64,000 bases of DNA. It comes from UBA1258 sp963643225 (GTDB taxonomy: Bacteria; Bacillota; Clostridia; Lachnospirales; Lachnospiraceae). Shown piece after piece: positions 16,768-25,966 of this stretch. The first letter of the stretch is position 1. Each line of letters opens with the position of its first letter. The position numbers were made by a program, and so were the translations under genes. The DNA is taken from NCBI GenBank assembly GCA_963643225.1, contig CAVIIX010000001.1:151921-215920 (forward strand). The letters run 5' to 3'. The notes under the pieces are model-generated. The model had not been told where the DNA came from, ran no database searches, and saw only the letters and a program-made list of their open reading frames with translations.

Positions 16768-18204
16768 ATGAATAAATCAAAAATGAATTTTAAAACACTT
16801 TTAGCAGGTGTATTTTCAATAGCCCTACCGGTTGCATGTCAGAATTTGCTTTCTACGACAGGCAGTATGGTGGATACTGCAATGATTGGCTCAATCGGAG
16901 AAACCTCCGTTGGAGCAGTAGGACTATGTGCGGAATTTTCATCTTTAATGTTTTCCTGCTACTGGGGGCTAATGGGTGGCGGAATGCTCTTCTTTTCCCA
17001 GTTCTATGGTGCAAAGGATGATGAAGGCATTAATAAGGCTTACGGTATGACACTTACTTCCATGATGACGGTGGCTTTTATTTTTGCAGCATTAGCTGTA
17101 TTTGCTCCCGAATTTGTTATGAGCATTTATACGGATAAGGAAGTATACAGAGAAATCGGCGCAAAATATTTAAGAATTGTAGGAATAGGCTATATATTTT
17201 CGGTTTATTCAATGGCAATGAACGGATTGCTTCGTTCAACAGATCAGGTAAGGATACCGCTTATTGCTTCCATTGCCTCTGTATGTACCAACATTTTCTT
17301 TAACTGGGTGCTTATATTCGGGCATTTAGGCGCTCCTGCCATGGGCGTTGAAGGCGCCGCTGTTGCAACGGTTATTGCTTCAATAGTAAATGCTTTACTG
17401 ATTCTTATCCTGGCACGCATTAAGGGATACCATTATTTATTTAATGTTTCAAAGCATTTTAAGTGGACAAAGGCCTTAACAAAAGAATTTTACATAAAGT
17501 GTTTTCCTATTATCTGTAATGAAATTGCAATAGGAATTTCTAACCTTGTTATCAACATGGTACTCGGACGTCAGGCGGAAGAAACAATTGCAGCTCTGGC
17601 AGTATTTAGGACAATAGAAGGACTGGTAATTGCTTTCTTTAGTGGCTTTTCAAATGCATCGGGTGTGCTTGTGGGTAACAGAGTAGGTGCAGGTAAACAC
17701 GAAGAAGCCTTTTATATAGCAAACAGATGCGTATACCTATGCGCTAGCACAATTCTTTTTGTGGTGCTTGGCATATACGCTTTCCGCACGCCTTTATTAC
17801 ATTTACTTGGACTTTTTGGTATTTCCTTTAATTATGCGGTTGAGATGCTTTTGGTATATTGTGTAATAGCGGTGCTTCGTATGAGTAACTGGATATCCAA
17901 TGATACCTTCAGGGCTTCAGGGGATGCCATTACCGGCACCTGCCTTGAAATAGGCTTTATGTATGTACTTAATTTACCTCTTTTGTGCTTGTCCGGTCTT
18001 GTGTGGAAGCTTCCGTTTTTATTTGTGTTTATATGCTCCTATATAGATGAACCAATAAGATTTGTAATAATGCAGATACACATGCACTCAGGAGGCTGGG
18101 TGCGTCCGGTTACTGAAAAGGGAAGAGAAAGCCTTCCTGAATTCAGACAAAACCATCCTTTGAAAATCTTTTTTACAAAGTGGGGGATTAAGGAATATAA
18201 TTGA
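16768..18204 (+). CDS. MATE-family multidrug/Na+ antiporter
   Basis: Polytopic inner-membrane exporter of the MatE family, 478 residues. The first half starts IALPVACQNLLSTTGSMVDTAMIG, typical of the family, and about twelve hydrophobic segments can be counted in two homologous halves. The substrate cannot be inferred. AGGAG at 16757-16761 supports the start. The stop overlaps a possible TTG start of the next gene. Confidence 0.92.
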   Translation: MNKSKMNFKTLLAGVFSIALPVACQNLLSTTGSMVDTAMIGSIGETSVGAVGLCAEFSSLMFSCYWGLMGGGMLFFSQFYGAKDDEGINKAYGMTLTSMMTVAFIFAALAVFAPEFVMSIYTDKEVYREIGAKYLRIVGIGYIFSVYSMAMNGLLRSTDQVRIPLIASIASVCTNIFFNWVLIFGHLGAPAMGVEGAAVATVIASIVNALLILILARIKGYHYLFNVSKHFKWTKALTKEFYIKCFPIICNEIAIGISNLVINMVLGRQAEETIAALAVFRTIEGLVIAFFSGFSNASGVLVGNRVGAGKHEEAFYIANRCVYLCASTILFVVLGIYAFRTPLLHLLGLFGISFNYAVEMLLVYCVIAVLRMSNWISNDTFRASGDAITGTCLEIGFMYVLNLPLLCLSGLVWKLPFLFVFICSYIDEPIRFVIMQIHMHSGGWVRPVTEKGRESLPEFRQNHPLKIFFTKWGIKEYN

Positions 18205-18221
18205 CAAAGGTAACGCATAGA

Positions 18222-18761
18222 ATGAACATTTACATTGCCCGTCATGGTCAGACGGATTTAAACAAAAACAAGCTTATGCAGGGGCAGATTGATGAGCCTT
18301 TAAACGATACAGGGAGAGAGCAGGCCCGCATTGCGGCGGAATCTGTTTCTTATGTTAAATTTGATGCGGTATATTCAAGCCCCTTGTCACGTGCCATAGA
18401 GACCGCATGCATTTTATCAGGTACTGCAAAAGAAAACATAATTATAGACGAGCGTTTGACAGAAGTTTCTTTTGGAAAATATGAACGTCGTAAATATTGG
18501 AACTTAGGCCTTCATATGACGCTTTACTGGCTGTGGCCCGAAGTGATAACTGCGCCTAAAACAGTTGAAACTATAAGCTCTATGGTAGAAAGAAGCACTT
18601 CGTTTTTGGATGAATTAAAAGAAAAGGAATATGAAAATGTGCTTATTGTGTGCCACGGGGGCATCATAAGAGCCCTGTGCGGGGTGCTTGAAAATCGTCC
18701 TAAGGGTATAAAATGGCGTCCGAAGCCTAAAAATTCGGAAGTAAGAAAATATAAGCTTTAA
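18222..18761 (+). CDS. Histidine phosphatase family protein (phosphoglycerate mutase-like)
   Basis: Branch-1 histidine phosphatase. ARHGQTDLN carries the phosphorylated His, SSPLSRAIET the second Arg site, and CHGGIIRAL the C-terminal catalytic His. From the ATG at 18222 it is 179 residues and begins MNIYIARHGQ, matching family starts; a TTG at 18201 that overlaps the MATE stop has a somewhat better Shine-Dalgarno (AAGGA 18190-18194) and would add 7 residues. The substrate is unknown; relatives act on phosphosugars, alpha-ribazole phosphate and other small molecules. Confidence 0.88.
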   Translation: MNIYIARHGQTDLNKNKLMQGQIDEPLNDTGREQARIAAESVSYVKFDAVYSSPLSRAIETACILSGTAKENIIIDERLTEVSFGKYERRKYWNLGLHMTLYWLWPEVITAPKTVETISSMVERSTSFLDELKEKEYENVLIVCHGGIIRALCGVLENRPKGIKWRPKPKNSEVRKYKL

Positions 18762-18763
18762 TT

Positions 18764-18798
18764 AAAAGCTCCGGTATTATTTTAATGCCGGGGCTTTT
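18764..18798 (+). terminator. Hairpin after the histidine phosphatase gene
   Basis: AAAAGCTCCGG pairs with the CCGGGGCTTTT arm with one mismatch and additional A-T pairs inside. The T-run after the stem is short. Confidence 0.7.
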
Positions 18799-18828
18799 AA
18801 GCTGTGCCAAAGTATAATTAATATCATA

Positions 18829-18857
18829 TTGTAAAAATTGCTAAATTTTGCCATAAT
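18829..18857 (+). promoter_or_regulatory. Promoter of the carrier-protein cassette
   Basis: -35 TTGTAA (18829-18834), 17-bp spacer, -10 CATAAT (18852-18857), about 50 bp before the DUF4910 start codon. Confidence 0.5.
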
Positions 18858-18906
18858 ATTGTGTGGTGTGCACTCAATACTTAATATTAGAAAAGAGGCT
18901 TATAAC

Positions 18907-20238
18907 ATGTCTGCTGAAATGAACAAAGGAAAGGAAATGTATGATTTTGCGGCAAAGATATTTCCTTATTTAAGAAGCCTGACAGGAGACGGGGTAAGAA
19001 AGACCCTGGCTGATATTGATGAATTTATCAGTAAGGATGGTGGTCCCCATCTGACTATATATAATGTGCCTTCAGGCACACAAGCCTTTGACTGGACTAT
19101 CCCGAAGGAATGGAAAATTTTAGAAGCATATATTGAGGATGAACAGGGTAATCATATCATTGATATAAAGAATAATAATCTGCATGTTTTAGGATATTCT
19201 GCGCCGGTTGATAAATGGGTTGAACTTGATGAATTAAAAAAATATCTTTATACGCAGCAAGATCAGCCGGATTTGATTCCCTATGTGACTTCCTATTATA
19301 AAGAGCGTTACGGCTTCTGCATGTCTGAAAACATGAAAAATTCTCTTAAACCGGGAAAGTATCATATGTATATAGACAGTGAGCTTTTTGATGGTAATCT
19401 TACATATGCTGATGTGATTTTTCCAGGGAAATCAAAGAAAGAAATAATGTTTTCTACGTATTTTTGTCATCCTTCAATGGCCAACAACGAATGTTCAGGA
19501 CCTACTGTGCAGGCCGAACTTATTAAATATGTGTCAGGGCTTAAGGACAGAAGATATACCTACAGATTTGTTTTTATTCCTGAGACAATCGGTTCCTTAA
19601 CCTATATGAGCCAGAATGGAAGACTTGCGGAAATGAAAAAAAATATGGTGGCAGGCTTTGTTCTTTCCTGCGTTGGCGATAACAGAAGCTATGGACTCGT
19701 TGAAACAAAATATGCCGGTACCATGGCAGACAAGGTTTTAAAGAATATATTAAAATTTAAGACAAATGATAACTATAAGACATATTCATTTAAGAAAAGG
19801 GGCTCTGATGAAAGACAATACGGAGGACCAAATTGTGAACTCCCTGTTGTTGCATTCTTTAGATCCAAGTATGGCGAATATCCTGAATATCACACTTCTG
19901 CAGATAATATGGATTTTGTCAGTATTGAGGGCTTTCAGGGTAGTTACGATGTTGTCACAAGCATAGTAAATACTTTTGAAAACAATTATTATTATAAAAT
20001 AAATACTTTTGGAGACCCACAGCTTGGTAAAAGAGGCTTATATCCAACAATCAGTCAAAAAGGCTCATACGATGAAGTACTGGTTATGATGGATTTCATA
20101 ACCTATGCTGATGGCAGAAATGATTTAATCGATCTTAGCAATATCGTTTATGCACCAACAGAAAAGCTGATTGAGATTAAAAATAAAATTTCAGCCTGCG
20201 GTCTGCTTGATTTTAAAGAAAACGCCTTTGAAGAATAG
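18907..20238 (+). CDS. DUF4910/DUF2172 aminopeptidase-like protein
   Basis: Resembles the M28-like family with a DUF2172-type core and a C-terminal winged-helix part. Likely zinc ligands are the His in STYFCHPSMANNECSG, acidic residues nearby and in PETIGS, and the His in EYPEYHTSADN. The ATG at 18907 has AGAGG 8 nt upstream and gives 443 residues; a TTG at 18838 has no support. No signal peptide, so it is cytosolic. Members of this family sit in surface-glycan loci, for example Cj1295 of the Campylobacter flagellin glycan locus. Its direct neighbours here are an acyltransferase, a carrier protein and FkbH. The reaction is unknown. Confidence 0.8.
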   Translation: MSAEMNKGKEMYDFAAKIFPYLRSLTGDGVRKTLADIDEFISKDGGPHLTIYNVPSGTQAFDWTIPKEWKILEAYIEDEQGNHIIDIKNNNLHVLGYSAPVDKWVELDELKKYLYTQQDQPDLIPYVTSYYKERYGFCMSENMKNSLKPGKYHMYIDSELFDGNLTYADVIFPGKSKKEIMFSTYFCHPSMANNECSGPTVQAELIKYVSGLKDRRYTYRFVFIPETIGSLTYMSQNGRLAEMKKNMVAGFVLSCVGDNRSYGLVETKYAGTMADKVLKNILKFKTNDNYKTYSFKKRGSDERQYGGPNCELPVVAFFRSKYGEYPEYHTSADNMDFVSIEGFQGSYDVVTSIVNTFENNYYYKINTFGDPQLGKRGLYPTISQKGSYDEVLVMMDFITYADGRNDLIDLSNIVYAPTEKLIEIKNKISACGLLDFKENAFEE

Positions 20239-20257
20239 GACTATGGAGATGTATTAA

Positions 20258-21127
20258 ATGAACAAGGAAATGGATGATTACTTAAATGGTCTAAAGACTG
20301 CCTTGCGTGACTTAAATATTTGCAAGGGTGATATTTTATATGTTTCTTCGGATGTGACACAGGCATTGTTTAACGCAAAAGAAAAATTTGGGTTAAGAGG
20401 AAGGTCCGAAAAAAATTTGTTTCTTGATAAAATGGTTGATGCCTTAAAGGAAACGGTCGGAGATACAGGCACATTACTTTTTCCGGTTTTTTCCTGGGCA
20501 TTTTGTAAGGGTAAAGGCTTTGATTATTATGAGACACCGGGTGAGGTGGGTGCCTTTTCAAACTTTGTTTTAAAAAACCGAAAGGATTTTAAAAGAACAA
20601 GGCATCCGCTATATTCTTTTATGGTTTGTGGTAAATACAAAGATGAATTGGTTAATATGAGTAATCAGGATGCCTGGGGAGAGGCTTCCCCGTTTTTCTT
20701 TTTCAGAACTCATAAAGCAAAACAGCTGCTTTTTAACATTGAGGCTTTTCAGGGACTGACCTTTTGCCATTATGTAGAACAATGCGCAAAAGTACCATAC
20801 AGACATCTTAAATATTTTTTTGGCAAATATTGTGACGCAAACGGATATGTTGAAACAAGAATGTATTCTATGTATGTAAGAGATATGGATGTAATGCAGG
20901 AAGTGTGTGTTACCAATGAATTTTTAATAAAAAATGGCGTTGCAGTTTTGACAGAATGGGATAAAAATCAGCTGACGGTAGTTGATTTAAATGAAGCGTA
21001 TCCTGTTTTACTTAAGGATATTAAAGAAAATCTTGGTAAAAACACATTGAAGTTTGAAAATTATGAATTTGACTTAAAAAAAGAACAAACCGTTCCTTAT
21101 GAAATAGGGAAGATACCGGTTGAATGA
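20258..21127 (+). CDS. AAC(3)-like acyltransferase
   Basis: Belongs to the aminoglycoside 3-N-acetyltransferase fold: GDILYVSSDV near the start, GTLLFPVFSW, the ETPGEVGAFSNF segment and TRHPLYSFMVCG with the catalytic-type His. It is 289 residues. Relatives inside glycan loci acylate amino sugars rather than antibiotics. With a dedicated acyl carrier protein 10 bp downstream, the acyl donor is more likely carrier-bound than acetyl-CoA; that is inference. It is not good evidence of aminoglycoside resistance. Confidence 0.82.
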   Translation: MNKEMDDYLNGLKTALRDLNICKGDILYVSSDVTQALFNAKEKFGLRGRSEKNLFLDKMVDALKETVGDTGTLLFPVFSWAFCKGKGFDYYETPGEVGAFSNFVLKNRKDFKRTRHPLYSFMVCGKYKDELVNMSNQDAWGEASPFFFFRTHKAKQLLFNIEAFQGLTFCHYVEQCAKVPYRHLKYFFGKYCDANGYVETRMYSMYVRDMDVMQEVCVTNEFLIKNGVAVLTEWDKNQLTVVDLNEAYPVLLKDIKENLGKNTLKFENYEFDLKKEQTVPYEIGKIPVE

Positions 21128-21137
21128 AGGGATTAAT

Positions 21138-21377
21138 ATGAACAAAGAAGATATTGTTTTTAAGGTAAATGAAATTTTTAAGGATGCATTTGATGACGAA
21201 AATTTATGCGTCACTGATGAAACGGTAGCAAGTGATATAGCCGGCTGGGATTCTTTAATGCAGATGAATCTTATAGAGATGGTAGAAGATGAATTTGAAA
21301 TCCGCTTTGATATGGATGAAATAATTAGCTTAAAAAATGTCGGTGACATGATTAATGTTATAATCTCAAAGGTGTGA
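21138..21377 (+). CDS. Acyl carrier protein
   Basis: A 79-residue acidic carrier protein. Ser39 in GWDSLMQM is the phosphopantetheine attachment site. The start is the ATG at 21138 with GAAGGGA 5 nt upstream. It is not the fatty-acid acpP: the sequence around the serine is GWDSL, as in specialised carrier proteins, and it lies next to FkbH, whose relatives load a glyceryl group on a carrier protein. Confidence 0.88.
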   Translation: MNKEDIVFKVNEIFKDAFDDENLCVTDETVASDIAGWDSLMQMNLIEMVEDEFEIRFDMDEIISLKNVGDMINVIISKV

Positions 21378-21404
21378 AGCATAAATCTGTATGTGGGTGA
21401 AAAT

Positions 21405-23181
21405 ATGAATTTTTTTGACTATCCCTTAGATACAAAAAATCTTTATAGAAAAAAAGCGAAGATAAAAAGAGAACTGCTNNNNNNNNNNTACTTTTATAAA
21501 GAAAAGGATTGCTGTTCTGGGCGGGTCCACGACCAATGAAGTTGTAGATCAGCTTGATAATTTTTTACTGTATTATGGAATTTGTGCTGAATTTTATCAG
21601 TCTGAGTACGGACGGTTCTGGCAGGATGCAATGTTTGGGTCTGAAGGTCTTAATAACTTTAAACCGGATATTATTTATATTCACACAAACTGGAGAAATA
21701 TAGAAACTTTTCCGGAAATGACGGATTCTATGCAGACTGTCGATGAAAAACTGAATGTGGAATATAACCGTTTTGAAACAATGTGGAAGGCGTTAGAGGA
21801 TAAATTTTTTTGCCCTGTTATTCAAAATAATTTTGATCGTCCCAACTATCGTCTTTTAGGCAATCGTGATATATGGGATTACAGAGGCAGGAGTAATTAT
21901 ATTTCCCGTCTGAATCAGAAATTTTATCAGTATGCCATGAATCAGGATAATTTTTACATTAATGATATTGAATATCTATCACAGGATTATGGTTTGTCTG
22001 AATGGAATAATTCATTATACTGGCATATGTATAAATGCGCCATGTGTATGGATGCCATGCCTTACGTTGCCCAGAGTGTAGCTAATATAATAAAATCAAT
22101 TTACGGTAAAAATAAAAAGGCTATAGCCCTGGATTTAGACAATACACTTTGGGGCGGAGTTGTCGGAGACGACGGTGTAGAAGGAATACAAATAGGTCCG
22201 GAGGTACCTAAGGGACAGGTATATTCGGAATTTCAGGAATATTTAAAGAAGCTTAAAGATATAGGTGTAGTCCTTACGGTTAATTCTAAAAATGAAATGG
22301 ACAATGCCATTGCAGGGTTAAATCATCCTGACGGAATTTTAAGACCAAACGATTTTGTTGATATCAAGGCTAATTGGAATTCTAAGGACCAAAATTTGCT
22401 TGAAATTGCGGATGAACTGGCGCTTGGCGCTGACAGCTTTGTTTTTGCAGATGACAATCCGGCGGAAAGAGAAATTGTTTCGGCTCAGATTCCGGAAGTG
22501 GCAACACCGGCGCTTAATGGAGCGGAAAATTATATTAAGGTGCTGGACCATTCCGGATATTTTGAGGTTACTACCCTGTCAGGGGAAGATTTAAATAAAA
22601 CGAAAATGTATCAGGCAAAAGCAGAGGCGGGTCGTTTGGCTGCAGCCTTTTCAGATTATAATGAATATTTAGACAGCCTTGAAATGATTGCAGTCATAGA
22701 AGCCTTTGAGCCTTTGTATATTCAGAGAATTGCACAGCTTACAAATAAATCAAATCAGTTTAATCTTACGACCTTAAGATGCTCTGAGGATGATATAATG
22801 CGCATGCAGAGGTCAGAAGACTATATATGCTTAAGCGGAAGACTTGCGGATAAATTTGCTGATAATGGGCTGGTCACAGTAGTGGCAGGACAGATTATCG
22901 GAGCAAAATTGCATATAAGACTATGGCTTATGAGCTGCAGAGTCTTAAAACGAGGCATGGAAGATGCCATGATGAATGCCTTGCTTGATGAAGCCTGCAA
23001 GCGTAATATAAAAAAGATCGTCGGCTATTTTTATCCTACTGCCAAAAATGGAATGGTAAAGGATTTCTATTTAAATTATAATTTTGACCTGATTAGTGAA
23101 AGCGATGAAGGCAGTATCTTTGAAATTGAATGCAGTAAATATAAAAAAGCAGATATACATATGAAGATAAAGGAGATATAA
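21405..23181 (+). CDS. FkbH-like HAD-superfamily protein (interrupted by assembly gap)
   Basis: FkbH proteins take 1,3-bisphosphoglycerate, remove phosphate and load a glyceryl group on a carrier protein. The HAD motif is ALDLDNTLWGGVVGDDG, followed by VNSKNE and FADDNPAERE, with a GNAT-like C-terminal region. The gene starts at ATG 21405 (MNFFDYPLDTK), runs into ten Ns at 21479-21488, and resumes one frame later as FIKKRIAVLGGSTTNE. Ten Ns is a placeholder; a gap that is a multiple of three restores the frame and a normal FkbH N-terminus, so I treat it as intact. About 590 residues. Confidence 0.82.
21479..21488. other. Assembly gap (10 N)
   Basis: Ten unknown bases inside the FkbH gene, probably a scaffold join of undetermined length. 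The reading frames on the two sides do not match if exactly 10 bases are assumed. Confidence 0.97.
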
Positions 23182-23183
23182 AA

Positions 23184-24311
23184 ATGAAACTAGGTATCGT
23201 TGGGCTTCCAAATGTTGGCAAGTCTACATTATTTAACGCAATAACAGGAACGGCAAATGCACAGGCTGCCAATTATCCTTTCTGTACAATAGAGCCAAAT
23301 ACCGGAATCGTGGCAGTACCCGATGAAAGACTTGATGAACTTTGCAAAATATGGGAGCCTGACAAGAAAACGCCTGCAACGGTTGAATTTGTCGATATAG
23401 CAGGCCTTGTAAAGGGGGCATCCCAGGGTGCAGGTCTTGGCAATAAATTTTTAGGACATATAAGAGAATGCGATGCCATTATCCACGTTGTAAGATGCTT
23501 TGATAACGATAACATTACCCACGTTGTGGAGGATGCCACAAAGCCTGTACCGGTAGATCCTGACGGAGATATTGAATGCATTGATTTGGAGCTCATTCTT
23601 TCAGACCTTGAAATTGCCCAGAACCGCTTCTCTAAAATAGAAAAGGCTGCAAAAACCGGCAATAAGGAGGCTAAGGCTGAGGCAGTATGGCTTTCTCCTT
23701 TAATTGAACATTTATCAAAGGGCTTGAGTGCCAGAACCTTTGAATTTGATGAAAAGGACGAAGACCAGGCAAAGGCATTAAAGGAAATGGGACTTCTTTC
23801 CTTAAAGCCTATCATTTATGCCTGCAATATGGATGATGATGGAGTTGTGGCTCCGGAAGGCAACAAATATTACCAGATAGTAAAGAAACGTGCCGATATT
23901 GAGGGCGCTGAAGTTATTCCGATTTGTGCAAAGACAGAAGAAGAACTTGCAGAGCTTGACGAAGAAGAAAAGGCAATGTTTATGGAGGACTTAGGCTTGA
24001 AAGACTCAGGCCTTGACCGTCTTATTAAAGCAAGCTATGCATTGCTTGGACTTATTTCCTTTCTGACTGACGGCAAAAAGGAGTGTCGTGCCTGGACTAT
24101 TAAACGAGGTACAAAGGCTCCTCAGGCAGCCGGCAAAATCCATTCAGATTTTGAAAGAGGCTTTATCCGTGCTCAGGTATGTGCCTTTAAGGACTTAATG
24201 GACTGTGGCGGCAAGATGGCTGATGTTAAGGCGAAGGGCCTGTATCGCTCCGAGGGTAAGGAATATGTGGTAAACGATGGCGATATAATCGAATTTTTAT
24301 TTAACGTATAA
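23184..24311 (+). CDS. ychF: Redox-regulated ATPase YchF (OLA1 type)
   Basis: Obg-family P-loop protein that prefers ATP. G1 is GLPNVGKST, G3 is DIAGLVKGAS, the G4 position reads NMDDD, and a TGS domain closes the protein with GKIHSDFERGF and VVNDGDIIEFLFNV. It is 375 residues. It starts 2 bp after the FkbH gene with AAGGAGAT upstream, so it is probably read through from the cassette, although YchF is a housekeeping protein. Confidence 0.96.
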   Translation: MKLGIVGLPNVGKSTLFNAITGTANAQAANYPFCTIEPNTGIVAVPDERLDELCKIWEPDKKTPATVEFVDIAGLVKGASQGAGLGNKFLGHIRECDAIIHVVRCFDNDNITHVVEDATKPVPVDPDGDIECIDLELILSDLEIAQNRFSKIEKAAKTGNKEAKAEAVWLSPLIEHLSKGLSARTFEFDEKDEDQAKALKEMGLLSLKPIIYACNMDDDGVVAPEGNKYYQIVKKRADIEGAEVIPICAKTEEELAELDEEEKAMFMEDLGLKDSGLDRLIKASYALLGLISFLTDGKKECRAWTIKRGTKAPQAAGKIHSDFERGFIRAQVCAFKDLMDCGGKMADVKAKGLYRSEGKEYVVNDGDIIEFLFNV

Positions 24312-24339
24312 TCTAAATTAAATACTGATGGAATTTAAG

Positions 24340-24373
24340 GGTCTTCCCAAAGATATCGGGAAGGCCTTTTTTT
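24340..24373 (+). terminator. Rho-independent terminator after ychF
   Basis: GGTCTTCCC pairs with GGGAAGGCC (one G-T pair), 9-nt loop, followed by seven Ts. Confidence 0.88.
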
Positions 24374-24422
24374 GTGCACTTGCGCGTAAGGAATATGCAG
24401 AAGATACGACCGCGCTTTGCGC
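24374..24422. repeat. Modular intergenic repeat, copy B
   Basis: GTGCACTTGCGCGTAAGGAA plus TATG (24374-24397) is identical to copy A over that block, and GACCGCGC (24408-24415) matches the second block. It begins directly at the end of the ychF terminator. Confidence 0.75.
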
Positions 24423-24473
24423 AATTATTTACAACAAAATTAAATTACAACGAATTATTAACATTGAAAAGTA

Positions 24474-24502
24474 TTGCAAAATAAGATATTTTAATATAAA
24501 AT
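24474..24502 (+). promoter_or_regulatory. Promoter of the dcw cluster
   Basis: -35 TTGCAA (24474-24479), 17-bp spacer, -10 TAAAAT (24497-24502), directly followed by the MraZ repeats. Confidence 0.65.
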
Positions 24503-24547
24503 GTGGTTAGAAGTGGTAGATAGTGGATGCTATGTGGGTGAAAGTGG
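24503..24547. promoter_or_regulatory. MraZ operator: five GTGG repeats
   Basis: GTGG occurs at 24503, 24513, 24523, 24534 and 24544, one copy per DNA turn on one face. MraZ binds such direct repeats in front of its own gene. The array starts right after the -10 box, so MraZ would repress the operon. Confidence 0.82.
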
Positions 24548-24582
24548 TAAAATTTCGTTCCGAAGAATAAGAGGTGATCGGT

Positions 24583-25008
24583 ATGTTCATGGGAGAATAC
24601 AGTCACACAGTGGACGAAAAGGGCAGACTGATCATTCCCTCGAAATTTCGTGACGGACTCGGAAGTGAATTCGTTGTGACAAAGGGTTTGGATGGCTGTC
24701 TGTTTGCATATGACAACACAGAATGGAAAGCGTTGGAAGATAAATTAAGAGCTTTACCCTTAACAAACAAAGACGCAAGAACCTTTGCCCGTTTTATGCT
24801 GGCAGGTGCTGCGGCAGTTGAAATCGACAAGCAGGGAAGAATTTTACTTCCACAGGTATTAAGAAATTTCGCAGGTCTTGAAAAGGACGTAGTACTTATA
24901 GGCGTTGCAAGCAGAATTGAAATTTGGTCAAAGGAAAAATGGGAAGCAGCTTCACAGGTATCTGACATGGATGAAATCGCAGAGAAGATGGCAGACCTTG
25001 GAATATAA
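24583..25008 (+). CDS. mraZ: Transcriptional regulator MraZ
   Basis: AbrB-fold DNA-binding protein that heads the dcw cluster and represses it. Two SpoVT/AbrB-like halves are seen, the first with MGEYSHTVDEKGRLIIPSKF and the second with EIDKQGRILLPQVLR. I chose the ATG at 24583 (MFMGEYS, the usual family start) with GAGGTGAT 24571-24578 as ribosome binding site, over a GTG at 24574. 141 residues. Confidence 0.96.
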   Translation: MFMGEYSHTVDEKGRLIIPSKFRDGLGSEFVVTKGLDGCLFAYDNTEWKALEDKLRALPLTNKDARTFARFMLAGAAAVEIDKQGRILLPQVLRNFAGLEKDVVLIGVASRIEIWSKEKWEAASQVSDMDEIAEKMADLGI

Positions 25009-25018
25009 CAGGTAAAAA

Positions 25019-25960
25019 ATGGAATTTAATCACTATTCGGTAATGCTTAATGAAACAATTGAAAATCTGAATATAAAGCCGGATGGTATTTACTTAGACG
25101 GAACAATAGGAGGCGCAGGACACTCTTTAAGGATAGCAAAAAGGCTTTCAGAAAAGGGACATCTTTACGGAGTGGATCAGGATGAGGCGGCAATAAATGC
25201 TTCAACCAAAAGGCTTAAAGAATATATAGATAAAGGAAATGCCACCATCATAAGAGCCAATTACAAGGATGCGGTTGCCGCCTTAAAGGAAAGAGGCGTA
25301 ACCGGCGTTGACGGGATTTTGCTTGATTTGGGCGTTTCCTCATACCAGTTAGACACAGTGGAAAGGGGCTTTTCCTATAAATACGATACAGACCTTGATA
25401 TGAGGATGGATTTACGTCAGAGACTTACAGCCAGGGATATTGTTAATACCTATTCTCAGAAAGAACTTTTCAGAATTATCAGGGATTACGGTGAAGATCA
25501 GTTTGCTCAGAATATTGCCAAGCATATATGTGAAGCAAGAGAGTTTAAGACAATCGAAACTACTTTTGAATTAAATGAAATAATAAAAGCCTCGATTCCA
25601 ATGAAATTCAGGGCTGCGAAAGGACACCCCAGTAAGCGTACCTTCCAGGCTATCAGAATTGAATGCAACCACGAGCTTGACGTATTAAGAGACTCTTTGG
25701 ATGGGATGATTGATTTTTTAAATCCCGGTGGAAGATTTGCAATCATCACCTTCCATTCTTTAGAAGACAGAATTGTAAAGACTTCATTTAGAAAGAACGA
25801 AGACCCATGCATCTGCCCAAAGAACTTTCCGGTTTGCGTGTGCGGACAGGTATCAAAGGGAAAACAGGTTAATAAAAAGCCTATTTTACCAAGTGAACAG
25901 GAGCTTATGGATAATTCAAGGTCAAAGAGTGCTAAATTAAGAATTTTTGAAAGGATTTAA
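25019..25960 (+). CDS. rsmH: 16S rRNA m4C1402 methyltransferase RsmH
   Basis: SAM-dependent N4-methyltransferase (MraW). HYSVMLNETIENL, GTIGGAGHS (SAM site), LLDLGVSSYQLD and KRTFQAIRIECN-H-EL are the family signatures, with FHSLEDRIVK near the end. 313 residues, 10 bp after mraZ. Confidence 0.97.
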   Translation: MEFNHYSVMLNETIENLNIKPDGIYLDGTIGGAGHSLRIAKRLSEKGHLYGVDQDEAAINASTKRLKEYIDKGNATIIRANYKDAVAALKERGVTGVDGILLDLGVSSYQLDTVERGFSYKYDTDLDMRMDLRQRLTARDIVNTYSQKELFRIIRDYGEDQFAQNIAKHICEAREFKTIETTFELNEIIKASIPMKFRAAKGHPSKRTFQAIRIECNHELDVLRDSLDGMIDFLNPGGRFAIITFHSLEDRIVKTSFRKNEDPCICPKNFPVCVCGQVSKGKQVNKKPILPSEQELMDNSRSKSAKLRIFERI

Positions 25961-25966
25961 AATTAA

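Noticed and set aside
20258..21127. Aminoglycoside resistance gene
   Set aside because: The AAC(3) fold is shared by glycan acyltransferases, and the carrier protein and FkbH neighbours fit that role better.
21631..23181. FkbH protein starting at 21631
   Set aside because: The frame is open upstream to the N gap and encodes family-typical sequence, so this ATG is internal.
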